This document shows positions 1-6,938 of a stretch of DNA of 55,722 nucleotides, in pieces (the stretch's first letter is position 1; each line of letters starts with the position of its first letter). The position numbers were made by a program, and so were the translations under genes. The notes beneath the pieces are model-generated. The model saw nothing but the letters and a program-made list of their open reading frames with translations. It was not told where the DNA came from and searched no databases. The DNA is taken from positions 1 through 55,722 of the IMG/VR virus record IMGVR_UViG_3300042923_000857. One strand, 5' to 3'. Source of the DNA: a virus.

Positions 1-127
1 CGGTCATTTAACTGAGGAGCAGTTAGAGGCGGTAAAGAAAGTAAATATGGACGACGATTCCTTTTTAGACGTTCCATTCATCTTTAATGGCCGTGAATTA
101 ACAAGGGAACAGAAAATTAAACTCCGA
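1..127. repeat. Terminal overlap, left copy (circular sequence)
   Basis: These 127 bases are identical to the last 127 of the window (55596-55722). The repressor reading frame is continuous when the two copies are merged, so the repeat is best read as the overlap left when a circular molecule was assembled. It is not a biological terminal repeat. A length of 127 is also a common assembler k-mer size. Confidence 0.93.
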
Positions 128-154
128 TCTGCTGCTCAATTATTTCTTGAGTAA
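1..154 (+). CDS. CI-like phage repressor, C-terminal part (gene starts at 55369)
   Basis: This is the end of the repressor gene that begins at 55369 and crosses the circular junction. The codon frame starts at base 2 and the stop TAA is at 152-154. Joined, the gene encodes 126 residues: an N-terminal Xre-type helix-turn-helix and a short C-terminal arm, with no LexA-type autoprotease domain. The tail seen here is acidic and ends in LFLE, typical of short Firmicute phage repressors. It would keep the lytic genes silent in a lysogen. See the 55369 entry for the DNA-binding part and the operators. Confidence 0.88.
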   Translation, partial: GHLTEEQLEAVKKVNMDDDSFLDVPFIFNGRELTREQKIKLRSAAQLFLE

Positions 155-239
155 GATCTATAAGCAATTGCTCGATTATTGCCTTATGCTCAGGAGTGTC
201 ATTTGCTAACGCGTTTAGGAATTCAATTGTATCGATCAT
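117..239 (-). CDS. Possible 40-residue acidic protein, antisense to the repressor end
   Basis: A short - strand frame starts with ATG at 239, preceded by a good Shine-Dalgarno (GGAAGGGG). It encodes an acidic, helix-prone peptide (MIDTIEFLNALANDTPEHK at its start). Its last 38 bases lie antisense to the 3' end of the repressor gene. The ribosome site and amphipathic pattern favour a real gene; its isolation on this strand and the overlap argue against. No family is recognised. Confidence 0.35.
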   Translation of the reverse strand: MIDTIEFLNALANDTPEHKAIIEQLLIDLTQEIIEQQIGV

Positions 240-296
240 GATCTTACCCCTTCCAATTTTGAGATTATAACTAAATAGTTCGGAGGATAGCCACTC

Positions 297-524
297 ATGC
301 CACTTTCCGTTGGGAAGTGTCAGCTGCAAGGAATCCGCAAATCCAATGGGTGGACTCAAGATGAGCTATGTATTGAATTAAAACGAAAGCTCGGTATTGA
401 GTTAACCCCTCAAATGATTTCCCATTACGAGACGAACAAGAAGACGATGTCTCTTCTTAATCTGATGGCGATGTCGGAATTGTTTGAACGGAGCATGGAT
501 GACTTCTACCTAAGAAAGCGGTAG
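297..524 (+). CDS. Xre-family helix-turn-helix regulator
   Basis: This 75-residue DNA-binding protein lies downstream of the repressor on the same strand and is probably on the same transcript. The HTH spans about residues 17-60: WTQDELCIEL is the first helix and TPQMISHYETN the recognition helix. The end, SMDDFYLRKR, matches the usual tail of Cro/CI HTH domains. It is the DNA-binding domain alone, with no sensor or oligomerisation domain. The start ATG follows GGAGG at a spacing of 10. It is likely a second regulator of the lysogeny circuit; its target is not visible. Confidence 0.78.
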   Translation: MPLSVGKCQLQGIRKSNGWTQDELCIELKRKLGIELTPQMISHYETNKKTMSLLNLMAMSELFERSMDDFYLRKR

Positions 525-693
525 ATAAGCAGTTGGATAAAGTAGGATTTTATCTACTTCTTCCCGAGGGAAAATTTAACCCCTGGCTTTCGTTCTAAAA
601 TAGTCAAGAGGGTATTCAAAGTTTTTAATTCCCACTAGACAACCGCCTGTATTTGTATTATTGGGGATATGGGGATAATTGTAAACTGACTAT

Positions 694-722
694 CAACCGC
701 CTGAATTGTGGTTGTTTTTTTT
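694..722 (+). terminator. Intrinsic terminator of the repressor transcript
   Basis: The stem CAACC/GGTTG with an 11-base loop is followed by eight Ts. It would end + strand transcription coming from the repressor and the HTH gene at 297. The rest of 525-785 holds no convincing gene. Confidence 0.6.
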
Positions 723-740
723 ATGTCTGTGTGTTATGGA

Positions 741-770
741 AAAAAAGAAAAAAACTGCCATTTGGCAGTT
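741..770 (-). terminator. Intrinsic terminator of the agr operon
   Basis: Read on the - strand, the near-perfect hairpin AACTGCCA/TGGCAGTT is followed by a T-rich run (T7 C T6). It sits just below the stop codon of the LytTR gene and closes the leftward agr transcription unit. Confidence 0.82.
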
Positions 771-785
771 TATAGTTCACAATGT

Positions 786-1166
786 TTAGTTTATAACGAT
801 CACTCGGTTTTCTTCGCGGGCCTTCGACACTACTTTCTTGTAGTACTTCTGAGCTAAGGTAATTTTTTTTGAATTTTTTTCGACTTCATATTCGAAGTAC
901 GCAATGGTATAAATACTGTCCAACCTCTTGATTTTCGGCATATGGACTACAATATTTCGATCAACTTTCTCGAAATCATATCCAGCCGCCTTGAGAGCTT
1001 CCACCCAGTAAGACAAGGAGCCCCCGATATAAAATCGATCCTCCAGCGTGTGAACGAAGACTCGTTTCTCATCAAACTCCAGAAAAAGGACATCCGAAGC
1101 ACCTACGTTCAAAGCCCCTTTTTTTCCTTCTTCATCTTTGGAGACGGACAATTGTAGTGGTAACAT
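786..1166 (-). CDS. LytTR DNA-binding regulator without receiver domain
   Basis: The 126-residue protein is made up almost entirely of a LytTR domain, the fold AgrA and related regulators use to bind DNA. Supporting segments are DVLFLEFDEKRVFVHT (beta strands) and the basic FEKVDRN region that corresponds to the F-x-x-x-HRS-x-x-V element of LytTR proteins. There is no CheY-like receiver, so a histidine kinase could not switch it by phosphorylation in the usual way. I chose the ATG at 1166, six bases after GGAGGG; an upstream ATG at 1181 would contain that ribosome site. It is the last gene of the agr operon and presumably its output. Stand-alone LytTR proteins of this kind are common in Paenibacillus. 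Confidence 0.82.
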   Translation of the reverse strand: MLPLQLSVSKDEEGKKGALNVGASDVLFLEFDEKRVFVHTLEDRFYIGGSLSYWVEALKAAGYDFEKVDRNIVVHMPKIKRLDSIYTIAYFEYEVEKNSKKITLAQKYYKKVVSKAREENRVIVIN

Positions 1167-1187
1167 ACCGATTCCCTCCATTGTTTT

Positions 1188-1313
1188 CTATTTCAACAAT
1201 TCTGCAGGAGTCTCATCTTGATGAATGTAAAGCCAGCTAGCCGTTGTTGTTGCGATTATTACCGCAATGAATCCTAACAATGTAGCGAGTTTATAGAACG
1301 CACGTTTTTTCAT
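1188..1313 (-). CDS. agrD: AgrD-like cyclic autoinducer peptide precursor
   Basis: This 41-residue peptide has the three parts of an AgrD: a basic, amphipathic N-terminal leader (MKKRAFYKLA...), a core around TASWLYIHQ and an acidic C-terminal recognition tail (DETPAELLK). By analogy with staphylococcal AgrD, a five-residue ring SWLYI (residues 26-30) would be closed by Ser26 instead of the usual Cys, giving a lactone rather than a thiolactone. The ATG overlaps the agrB stop (ATGA), and a strong GGAGAGGAGGTGAT lies upstream. The gene sits directly after agrB, as in known agr loci. Confidence 0.85.
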   Translation of the reverse strand: MKKRAFYKLATLLGFIAVIIATTTASWLYIHQDETPAELLK

Positions 1314-1828
1314 GTACTATCACCTCCTCTCCGGATTAACGTTGCACTCTGCACTAAGAATGCAATCGCCAATACCGGTGAGTCAAACAAGAAGTTGCTT
1401 GAGATGATGATGATCGTAATTAATTTAAGTACTGGATATCGTTTTTTCGGAATGCGTGATTCTAATTTTGAAGGAGCAAAAGCTAAAGCGAGGCATGCAG
1501 AAAGGCAATTCATAACATCAATCGTAGTTTGTCCGAAATCCGCAAAAGAGAAGCTAGTTAATCCTAAAGTGGATACCACTACACAAAGCGTACCCGACTT
1601 TAAGTGGAACCCACCTGAGAACTGTCTAAGGAGAGCGTATGATACAAGTGCGATGACAATTTCCGTTGTGCGGCCTGTAAAAGCGGAGATGATTAGCGAT
1701 ATTCCGATGATGAACCCGGTGTTAAGTAAAAATGAAATAGCATGCTTTAATACTGCAACACTACGCGGGTGGTCGGGATTGACAGATTTAATGCCTCTTG
1801 CGAGCTTCCACGCTAGTGAATCAATCAA
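1310..1828 (-). CDS. agrB: AgrB-like peptide-processing membrane protease
   Basis: The 172-residue multi-pass membrane protein belongs to the accessory gene regulator B family. AgrB cleaves the C-terminal tail of AgrD and cyclises the signal peptide at the membrane. The catalytic pair is visible as His75 and Cys82 in GGFHLKSGTLC, the same seven-residue spacing as H77/C84 of S. aureus AgrB. Hydrophobic segments follow at about 80-100, 104-120 and 135-160. Translation starts at TTG (1828), which overlaps the stop of the AgrC-like gene (TTGA) after GGAGG, so the two are translationally coupled. Confidence 0.92.
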   Translation of the reverse strand: MIDSLAWKLARGIKSVNPDHPRSVAVLKHAISFLLNTGFIIGISLIISAFTGRTTEIVIALVSYALLRQFSGGFHLKSGTLCVVVSTLGLTSFSFADFGQTTIDVMNCLSACLALAFAPSKLESRIPKKRYPVLKLITIIIISSNFLFDSPVLAIAFLVQSATLIRRGGDST

Positions 1829-2457
1829 TCTGCAGCATCCTCCTTCTTAAAGGAATAACGGAGGAATACCAGGAGAGCTAGAACGAATACAAGCAAGTTA
1901 AGGAAAACTTCTCTGAAATACATCATTGCTGCTAGAGCAACTATGAAAACAATAATGGACGAAATTACCGCGACTCGTTCCCATGAGAATTTTACGTTCT
2001 CAATAAAGTCGAACGTAAATCCATAGCCGAATCTATACAGAGTCCAACCGATCGAGAAGCCGACAACTCCCGTAAGAACTTGCACTGAGTATGCTTTCCA
2101 TAAAAACTCCTGCACTATATCTAACGAAAAGTATCCATCAGACAAATACAATATCCCATTCTGTATGATGCCAAGTCCCACATAACCAGCAACAGACATA
2201 AAGAACGATCCGATCAGCGGTATTCTAACGAAGATCATTAAGAAGAGTACGATTATCAGCAGGTTTATGATTGGCGCTATAAACGACAAAGATAGTTCTT
2301 CCCTAATTAAAAAATTCTGAAAATTGATGATGATAATCACGATTAAGGTGGACCATTTATAACGCATCAAGTCGTACCTAAAGATATAAAACAATATCGA
2401 AAACACGGCGATCCCTTCAAATATCGAGAAAAACATAAACCCAAGAAATTCACTCAT
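1825..2457 (-). CDS. AgrC-like membrane sensor lacking a kinase domain
   Basis: The 210 residues form six or seven hydrophobic segments and end in a short charged tail (RYSFKKEDAAD). The size and topology match the N-terminal sensor half of AgrC, which binds the cyclic peptide outside the cell. The HisKA/HATPase part, normally about 220 more residues, is absent. Its place between the HTH gene and agrB in the operon supports the assignment; sequence alone would only say polytopic membrane protein. It could be a kinase-less receptor, a decoy receptor or an exporter/immunity protein for the peptide. The ATG start follows GGGGAG. Confidence 0.6.
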   Translation of the reverse strand: MSEFLGFMFFSIFEGIAVFSILFYIFRYDLMRYKWSTLIVIIIINFQNFLIREELSLSFIAPIINLLIIVLFLMIFVRIPLIGSFFMSVAGYVGLGIIQNGILYLSDGYFSLDIVQEFLWKAYSVQVLTGVVGFSIGWTLYRFGYGFTFDFIENVKFSWERVAVISSIIVFIVALAAMMYFREVFLNLLVFVLALLVFLRYSFKKEDAAD

Positions 2458-2498
2458 GCCGGTGGGCTCCCCAAGTCAAGATAACTGCTAAGTAAGGT

Positions 2499-2807
2499 TT
2501 AATCACTCTTTACTCTTTTGCGCTGTTCCCGCCATTCGTCGATCTTATCGATATATTCTTCTATGTCATCTTCAAGCCAGAAGGGGAATTTACCTGCATG
2601 GAGCATGGGTTCAGGGAAAAACTCTGTCTTTCGCTTATGAATCATATTTCTCGGATCGATCCCAAGCATGATCGCGACTTCTTGATTTCCTATTAGCTTA
2701 ATCCCTTTGGTGCGTCCCTCGTATTTTTTGATCAACTCGTGAATAAGACGTCCGTCTTCCCCGCCGATCCGGTCAGCGAGTTCACGATATTTTTGAAGCT
2801 GATCCAA
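2499..2807 (-). CDS. Helix-turn-helix protein, first gene of the agr operon
   Basis: The 102-residue protein carries an excisionase/AlpA-like winged HTH at about residues 38-90: NQEVAIMLGIDPRNMIHKR is followed by a wing and FWLEDDIEEYIDK. Translation begins at TTG, six bases after AAGGGGGTG; no in-frame ATG or GTG fits as well. The predicted leader is very short because the -10 box ends only about 25 bases upstream of the start. As first gene of the signalling operon it is a candidate regulator of its own promoter and of the matching promoter at 54.87 kb. That role is inferred. Confidence 0.65.
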   Translation of the reverse strand: MDQLQKYRELADRIGGEDGRLIHELIKKYEGRTKGIKLIGNQEVAIMLGIDPRNMIHKRKTEFFPEPMLHAGKFPFWLEDDIEEYIDKIDEWREQRKRVKSD

Positions 2808-2819
2808 TTATTACACCCC

Positions 2820-2887
2820 CTTACAAGAATCATTGTATGTCAAAGTCTTATGTATGTCAACATCATATATAAGGGAAACTCATATAT
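2820..2887 (-). promoter_or_regulatory. agr operon promoter with 17-bp tandem repeats
   Basis: On the - strand, -35 TTGACA (2855-2860), a 17-base spacer and -10 TACAAT (2832-2837) make a near-consensus promoter. The segment reads as tandem 17-base units: ATATATGAGTTTCCCTT (2871-2887), ATATATGATGTTGACAT (2854-2870) and ACATAAGACTTTGACAT (2837-2853). The -35 is part of the second unit, and the -10 begins with the last base of the third. The same units in the same phase occur at 54863-54896. Tandem sites over the -35 are typical of a regulator touching RNA polymerase, as lambda CII does. Confidence 0.78.
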
Positions 2888-2895
2888 TCTCAAAT

Positions 2896-2923
2896 AAAAA
2901 AAGCCGCGAAATTACTCCGCGAC
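2896..2923 (-). terminator. Intrinsic terminator upstream of the agr operon
   Basis: On the - strand, the 8-bp stem GTCGCGGA/TTCGCGGC (two G-T pairs) is followed by seven Ts. It overlaps the end of the 56-codon gene at 2912 and separates the ATPase transcription unit from the agr promoter. Confidence 0.8.
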
Positions 2924-3082
2924 TCTCTTTAGACCAACAATAGTCTTGATCCGGTACATCAGCGTCCGCACTTTCTTTCGAAATGGTTTCCGTCGCTCGA
3001 ACTTAAACACGACTTCTACCTTTCCGTTTTTGCTGACAACATACGGTTCGCCATTACGCACACCGATCACAACTCTTTTCAA
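2912..3082 (-). CDS. Small basic protein of unknown function
   Basis: A 56-codon frame starts with TTG at 3082 directly after GAGGTGAGGC and ends inside the terminator. The product is strongly basic (FERRKPFRKKVRTLMYRIK) and may bind nucleic acid or the inner membrane face. It is the last gene of the leftward unit that contains the ATPase and peptidase genes. No family is recognised. The ribosome site, fit to the terminator and codon pattern make it likely real. Confidence 0.6.
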   Translation of the reverse strand: MKRVVIGVRNGEPYVVSKNGKVEVVFKFERRKPFRKKVRTLMYRIKTIVGLKRVAE

Positions 3083-3145
3083 TTGCCTCACCTCAGTATT
3101 TATTTATCAAGCGGATATCCGCGAGATAGCCTATTCCAATCCCCC

Positions 3146-5602
3146 TTATTTGTTTGATCTACGTTTCTTAATGTCGGCCAGTACTTCGGCTATGGGACGT
3201 CCATACTGCCTCGCATGGCGCTTGGTTAGGAAAGAGTTATCAATAGTGTCGTATCGGTTACCAATCAACGGGAGAGCGTCACAAACGAACGGAGCCTCGT
3301 ATTCTCCCTCGTGCAGCCAGCAAGCAATGTACTGATACTGCTTTGTTGCATCAAAAGCCTGCTGAGGTTCGGTAAATGTCTTACCCAGGTACGGCATTAA
3401 CTTTTTGTATGTGTCTACGTGCGTATTTTTGAACAAGTGCCAATTGATCGAAGCTGAAAGAAGGGTATCTGTGAACCCGGGGTATTCACTAAATGCGCTG
3501 AAATCGTGGAAGACAATCACCGGCGCCAGCCGATACTTCGGCCCTTCTCTTAGCATCCGCTTTGTAAAGTGTACGAGGCCCTTCGATAGGAATTGATGCG
3601 GTTCGTTTAGGACAAGGAACGTTCCCGAGCCTTTACCATCCTGCGCGAGCTTGATCAAAAATGTGAGCATGGCGATCCAATAACCAAGCGTCTCTTTAAT
3701 ACGCTCCGGCATAGGTATCCCATCGGGCATCCGGCAGCGAATGATAACTACCTTTCCTTCCTGTAACCAACGATACAGATCCATCTCAGGGTTAAAGCTC
3801 TGACAAAACATCGGCTTTAGAAACTCGCTGCCTACGATCTGGTTGAGCCTGCGGAGCACTGGTCCGTATATTTGCCCTTGCTTCCCCTCGCTCATCTTAT
3901 CGAAGTCTCGCCAAGTATCCATGTCGAAGACACTATCGAGTTCGGATATCTTCTTTTTCCTGAATGATGGCGAGAGGAACATTTCTTTCATGTCGGTAAA
4001 ATCTCCGTTCGTTGCTTTGGCAGCTTCCCGGGCAAAGTCTGCCGTCTGGAACTTATCCTCGTCGCCGTCCGAAAGTAGAAAGTCGGTTAGATACTCCGCG
4101 ATGACATCGGCAGCCACCCGAGTATCTTTCACATTTTGGAATATAGACTGCAGACCTAGATAAGGTGCATACGCAGTGTCGGCAAGGTTTATATCGATCA
4201 CGTCTTCAGGCGGAAGATGATCTCTTATCGCATCGGCCATGCCGCGGTGACCGTTACGCTCGTCTATGAAGTCTGGGATAACAGCTCCGATGCCGTGCTT
4301 GCGCTTAGCCTCAACAACCATGTTAATGACCGCTTGATCTTTCCCCATACGTGGGCTCCCGTTGACTCCTCGAGCCATATATAGCTTATCCGGACGATTC
4401 GTAGGGATGTGGATATCATAGGTCGCTCCCCGATCGGTAGCCGTCCCGGCCAGAATGCCCTTATCATTCAAAAATACTTTGGGTAACTCGATCTCTACTC
4501 GCCGATTAGATTGGAGTGCATTGGCGAACTCCAATTGCAATTCGGACGTTGGGAGCTGCTGGAGCTTGCCGAGTTCGTCGACGCTCATGATGTTTGGCGT
4601 CATTTCATTCATGCGCCAATTGCTCAAGTCGTTTAATGCTTCCTTGGATCGCAGATTGACCTTTACCATCTCCAAGCGGTTATCGTGGTACTTTCCTTTT
4701 TCAGTGACGACCCCGTACGCACCGGCAACAGATCGAGCAAGCATTTCCCTTTTGACCGGATCGACCGAGAAAACTGTATATCGAATCGACGTTTTGAACA
4801 CCGGGAGATTCCGCTTGTTTTTACTCAGCGGGGATAAATCACCGCTAACCAGCAATTCAGACCGATCGGGATTAATATGCTTTGGCCGCTCTACCTTTTG
4901 CCGTTGCCCTCCATTGTTGTGAAAGAATGACCGTTCGAGTCCGACTAGAACATCGTCGACCAATGACTTAGCTTCAAAGAATAGATGAGTTACCCCGTTC
5001 GCGACATGGCGCAGGATCCTAAGTGGATCGAATCCAGCACGGTACGGCACGCCCCCCTTATCCCATTGTTCCCAAGCATAATCGGCTAGCTTCTTCCACT
5101 TCCCCCGCGGTACCGTCTCTGTCTTAATGAAAATAGAAACTGCTTCATCTTCCGATAACTCATTCGTGACCCCGAGCACGCTCCGGACCGGAATCGTTTG
5201 TTCCGAGTGGTCGGCATCGAGAGAGAACATATCATGTCGCTTATATTTGAGAGCATAAAGCTCCGTCTGCTCACCAGTCGGGAAGTCGAACGTATCGGCA
5301 ACTTCGAGAGTCGACTTCCTCCATTGGTCATGGTTTCTAAACTTGATCCGGAACGCGTCCGCAAACTCTGCTGGCATAGCACAATAATACTCGATAGTCT
5401 GAGAGGTAAGCTTTGTTATCCACCAGAAATCCGGGGCGGCCTTAACAATGATCTTAAATCCTTCCCTTCTTGGTTTATGACGGACCGAGAATAATTCATA
5501 AAGCGCTCGCTGAAAGTTTCGGGAGGACGAATTAAGGACGGTGTGATGCGGGATTATTCGGAATACGACATAGGACGGCTTAAGACGTTCAATGAAATGC
5601 AC
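3146..5602 (-). CDS. VirD4/HerA-like P-loop ATPase (conjugation or translocation type)
   Basis: The 818-residue protein has a C-terminal half resembling the coupling/assembly ATPases of type IV secretion (TraG/VirD4, VirB4, HerA). The Walker A is at 412-423 (GVNGSPRMGKDQ, Asp where Thr/Ser is usual). A degenerate Walker B is at 661-671 (TFLVLNEPHQF, Asn-Glu instead of Asp-Glu), and APVIVFHDF follows. The N-terminal 200 residues recall the surface-exposed region of such ATPases (EYYCAMPAEF). No clear transmembrane helix is seen. The GTG start lies eight bases after GGGAGG. Neighbours are an M23 peptidase and small membrane proteins, a set like a reduced transfer machine. The atypical P-loop leaves activity uncertain. 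Confidence 0.72.
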   Translation of the reverse strand: MHFIERLKPSYVVFRIIPHHTVLNSSSRNFQRALYELFSVRHKPRREGFKIIVKAAPDFWWITKLTSQTIEYYCAMPAEFADAFRIKFRNHDQWRKSTLEVADTFDFPTGEQTELYALKYKRHDMFSLDADHSEQTIPVRSVLGVTNELSEDEAVSIFIKTETVPRGKWKKLADYAWEQWDKGGVPYRAGFDPLRILRHVANGVTHLFFEAKSLVDDVLVGLERSFFHNNGGQRQKVERPKHINPDRSELLVSGDLSPLSKNKRNLPVFKTSIRYTVFSVDPVKREMLARSVAGAYGVVTEKGKYHDNRLEMVKVNLRSKEALNDLSNWRMNEMTPNIMSVDELGKLQQLPTSELQLEFANALQSNRRVEIELPKVFLNDKGILAGTATDRGATYDIHIPTNRPDKLYMARGVNGSPRMGKDQAVINMVVEAKRKHGIGAVIPDFIDERNGHRGMADAIRDHLPPEDVIDINLADTAYAPYLGLQSIFQNVKDTRVAADVIAEYLTDFLLSDGDEDKFQTADFAREAAKATNGDFTDMKEMFLSPSFRKKKISELDSVFDMDTWRDFDKMSEGKQGQIYGPVLRRLNQIVGSEFLKPMFCQSFNPEMDLYRWLQEGKVVIIRCRMPDGIPMPERIKETLGYWIAMLTFLIKLAQDGKGSGTFLVLNEPHQFLSKGLVHFTKRMLREGPKYRLAPVIVFHDFSAFSEYPGFTDTLLSASINWHLFKNTHVDTYKKLMPYLGKTFTEPQQAFDATKQYQYIACWLHEGEYEAPFVCDALPLIGNRYDTIDNSFLTKRHARQYGRPIAEVLADIKKRRSNK

Positions 5603-5627
5603 TATATTCGGCCTCCCTGTAAATCAT

Positions 5628-5744
5628 TTAACGAATCGACTGATAAGCAGCAACGACATCCTTCCCAAAACCAACAAGTATGTTGGCAATGGCGTGAACC
5701 AAGCTAGGCAGACAAATGATAACGAGAGCCCTAACGATATATAT
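5628..5744 (-). CDS. Possible small membrane peptide with non-standard start
   Basis: Between the peptidase and ATPase genes is a 38-codon hydrophobic frame (ALVIICLPSLVHAIANILVG). It sits right after a strong GGGAGG, but no ATG, GTG or TTG stands at the proper distance; ATA or ATC would have to serve. An alternative frame starting TTG at 5755 is also hydrophobic. A one-helix peptide would suit the membrane-protein context, but the start problem keeps this tentative. Confidence 0.28.
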   Translation of the reverse strand: MYIVRALVIICLPSLVHAIANILVGFGKDVVAAYQSIR

Positions 5745-5754
5745 CGCCTCCCTG

Positions 5755-6429
5755 TCAAGTTATCATCCGCCAAATCACGCCGCCCCAGAGGACGATAAAG
5801 AGGCGTCCGATCCACTTACTGCCGCTTCCCATAATCGGACCTACCATCATCCCGACTGCGCACGCGCAGACGCCTAAAGTAATAATCTCCGCAGAACACA
5901 GACTCACTAGTTCAAAGGTGTGTTTAGTTGTAGCCATAAAAACATTCCCAGCGGGTTTCACAATGAGCTCCGCTTCTTTACCAACAAACCAATCGGCAAA
6001 CCCGTTCGCCTTATCCATGACTCCGCCCCAGAATCCGGGGTCTGATGCTGCTTGAGCTATTGGGGTCGGATCAACCAATGCGCCATTATCTGTGATTACC
6101 TGCAGGTGTAAGTGTGGTCCGGTAGAATGACCAGTGTTCCCACTCAAGCCGATGATGTCGCCGGCATGAACATGATCACCCACTTTTACGTTCATCTTGG
6201 ACATATGGCCGTAGACAACATCTGGACCGTCGTCGAGATCGAGCCTGACCATTCTACCGATCGGTCTATCCCCGGTGATATCGACCTTCGAAATGATTCC
6301 GTCAGCAACGGCATGCAGTTCCGTTCCTTCGGGCATTGCGATATCCACACCCGAGTGAGGGATTTTGTGGACAGAATCTATTGATCCAAATTCGGAAGAG
6401 ATGGGGAATCCATTAATACGTAGCTGCAT
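5755..6429 (-). CDS. M23 family metallopeptidase with C-terminal membrane segments
   Basis: This 224-residue LytM/lysostaphin-type peptidase would cut peptidoglycan cross-bridges. The zinc and catalytic residues are present: His25 and Asp29 (HSGVD), His75 (GHM), and His106/His108 (PHLHLQV). After the catalytic domain (1-120) come a linker and two hydrophobic segments near 170-192 and 200-220, so it is membrane tethered, unlike a soluble lysin. Start ATG 6429 follows GGAGGTGGGGGC. Tethered M23 enzymes accompany conjugation machines, which must open the wall locally; the adjacent VirD4/HerA-like ATPase fits this. Confidence 0.88.
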   Translation of the reverse strand: MQLRINGFPISSEFGSIDSVHKIPHSGVDIAMPEGTELHAVADGIISKVDITGDRPIGRMVRLDLDDGPDVVYGHMSKMNVKVGDHVHAGDIIGLSGNTGHSTGPHLHLQVITDNGALVDPTPIAQAASDPGFWGGVMDKANGFADWFVGKEAELIVKPAGNVFMATTKHTFELVSLCSAEIITLGVCACAVGMMVGPIMGSGSKWIGRLFIVLWGGVIWRMIT

Positions 6430-6440
6430 GCCCCCACCTC

Positions 6441-6794
6441 CTACAATGTTTTCAGCCAGTTTCGAATATCCAGAGCGTGCCGAATGATGAGATATCCTGA
6501 TGCGCCACCCATTAAGAATTCCAGCGCCTTTGTTCGATTGCCGAACATCCAGGTCACGCCGGCATAAACAATAATCCCCGCACATAGCCAATCCGATATT
6601 TCGAGTACGGTATTAAATATCTCGAGCCATGATGATTCGGAAGCCGGGACAGCGGCGAATACTTCTTTCGGAAATAGAATGAGGTGTACTGTTGCAGCTG
6701 TCTTCCTTGCGATGTTTAGTTTGCGATGCCGATCCAGCGGGACGATGTGGCCGACCATAAACTCATTCCAGTTTAAGGTCACCGATTTTCCCAT
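6441..6794 (-). CDS. Small two-helix membrane protein (VirB2/TrbC-like size)
   Basis: The 117-residue protein has an amphipathic or hydrophobic stretch near residue 30 and two transmembrane helices in the C-terminal half (WLCAGIIVYAGVTWMFG and EFLMGGASGYLIIRHAL). Length and topology resemble VirB2/TrbC pilin-type subunits or a holin-like protein; sequence does not decide. It is 12 bases upstream of the M23 gene. I chose the ATG at 6794, preceded by AAAGGA. Confidence 0.6.
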   Translation of the reverse strand: MGKSVTLNWNEFMVGHIVPLDRHRKLNIARKTAATVHLILFPKEVFAAVPASESSWLEIFNTVLEISDWLCAGIIVYAGVTWMFGNRTKALEFLMGGASGYLIIRHALDIRNWLKTL

Positions 6795-6875
6795 TCGATT
6801 CATTCCTTTCGTCCGTATGACCATTCCTGATCGAGGACATGATTAGTTATAAAAACCGGAAATGAGGTCGAGACA

Positions 6876-6938
6876 ATGTCCTTCTTTATTGGATTGATTG
6901 TTGGTGGAGTAGTCGGCTGGTTCGCTAGCGGCATATAA
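6876..6938 (+). CDS. Possible 20-residue glycine-rich membrane peptide
   Basis: A + strand micro-frame, MSFFIGLIVGGVVGWFASGI, follows GAGGTCGAGACA. It is one hydrophobic helix with GxxxG-type spacing. Its last third overlaps an 11-bp inverted repeat (6909-6919/6943-6953), and a + strand terminator lies about 90 bases on. It may be a leader or toxin-like peptide, or no gene at all with the transcript acting as RNA. Confidence 0.3.
   Translation: MSFFIGLIVGGVVGWFASGI

Noticed and set aside
1-127. Terminal direct repeat of a linear virion genome
   Set aside because: The repeat splits a gene in mid-codon, equals a common assembler k-mer length and the cos-type gene set does not call for it; circular overlap is the simpler reading.
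1395-1850. 151-residue + strand frame
   Set aside because: Lies entirely opposite agrB, which has catalytic residues and operon context; the + frame shows no ribosome site or family.
2820-2887. LytTR binding site
   Set aside because: Classical LytTR sites are 9-bp repeats about 21-22 bp apart; the period here is 17 bp, so a different regulator is more likely, although LytTR is not excluded.
6430-6591. N-terminal extension of the M23 peptidase (278 residues)
   Set aside because: The extension overlaps the upstream membrane protein gene in another frame and lacks a ribosome site; ATG 6429 has GGAGGTGGGGG.
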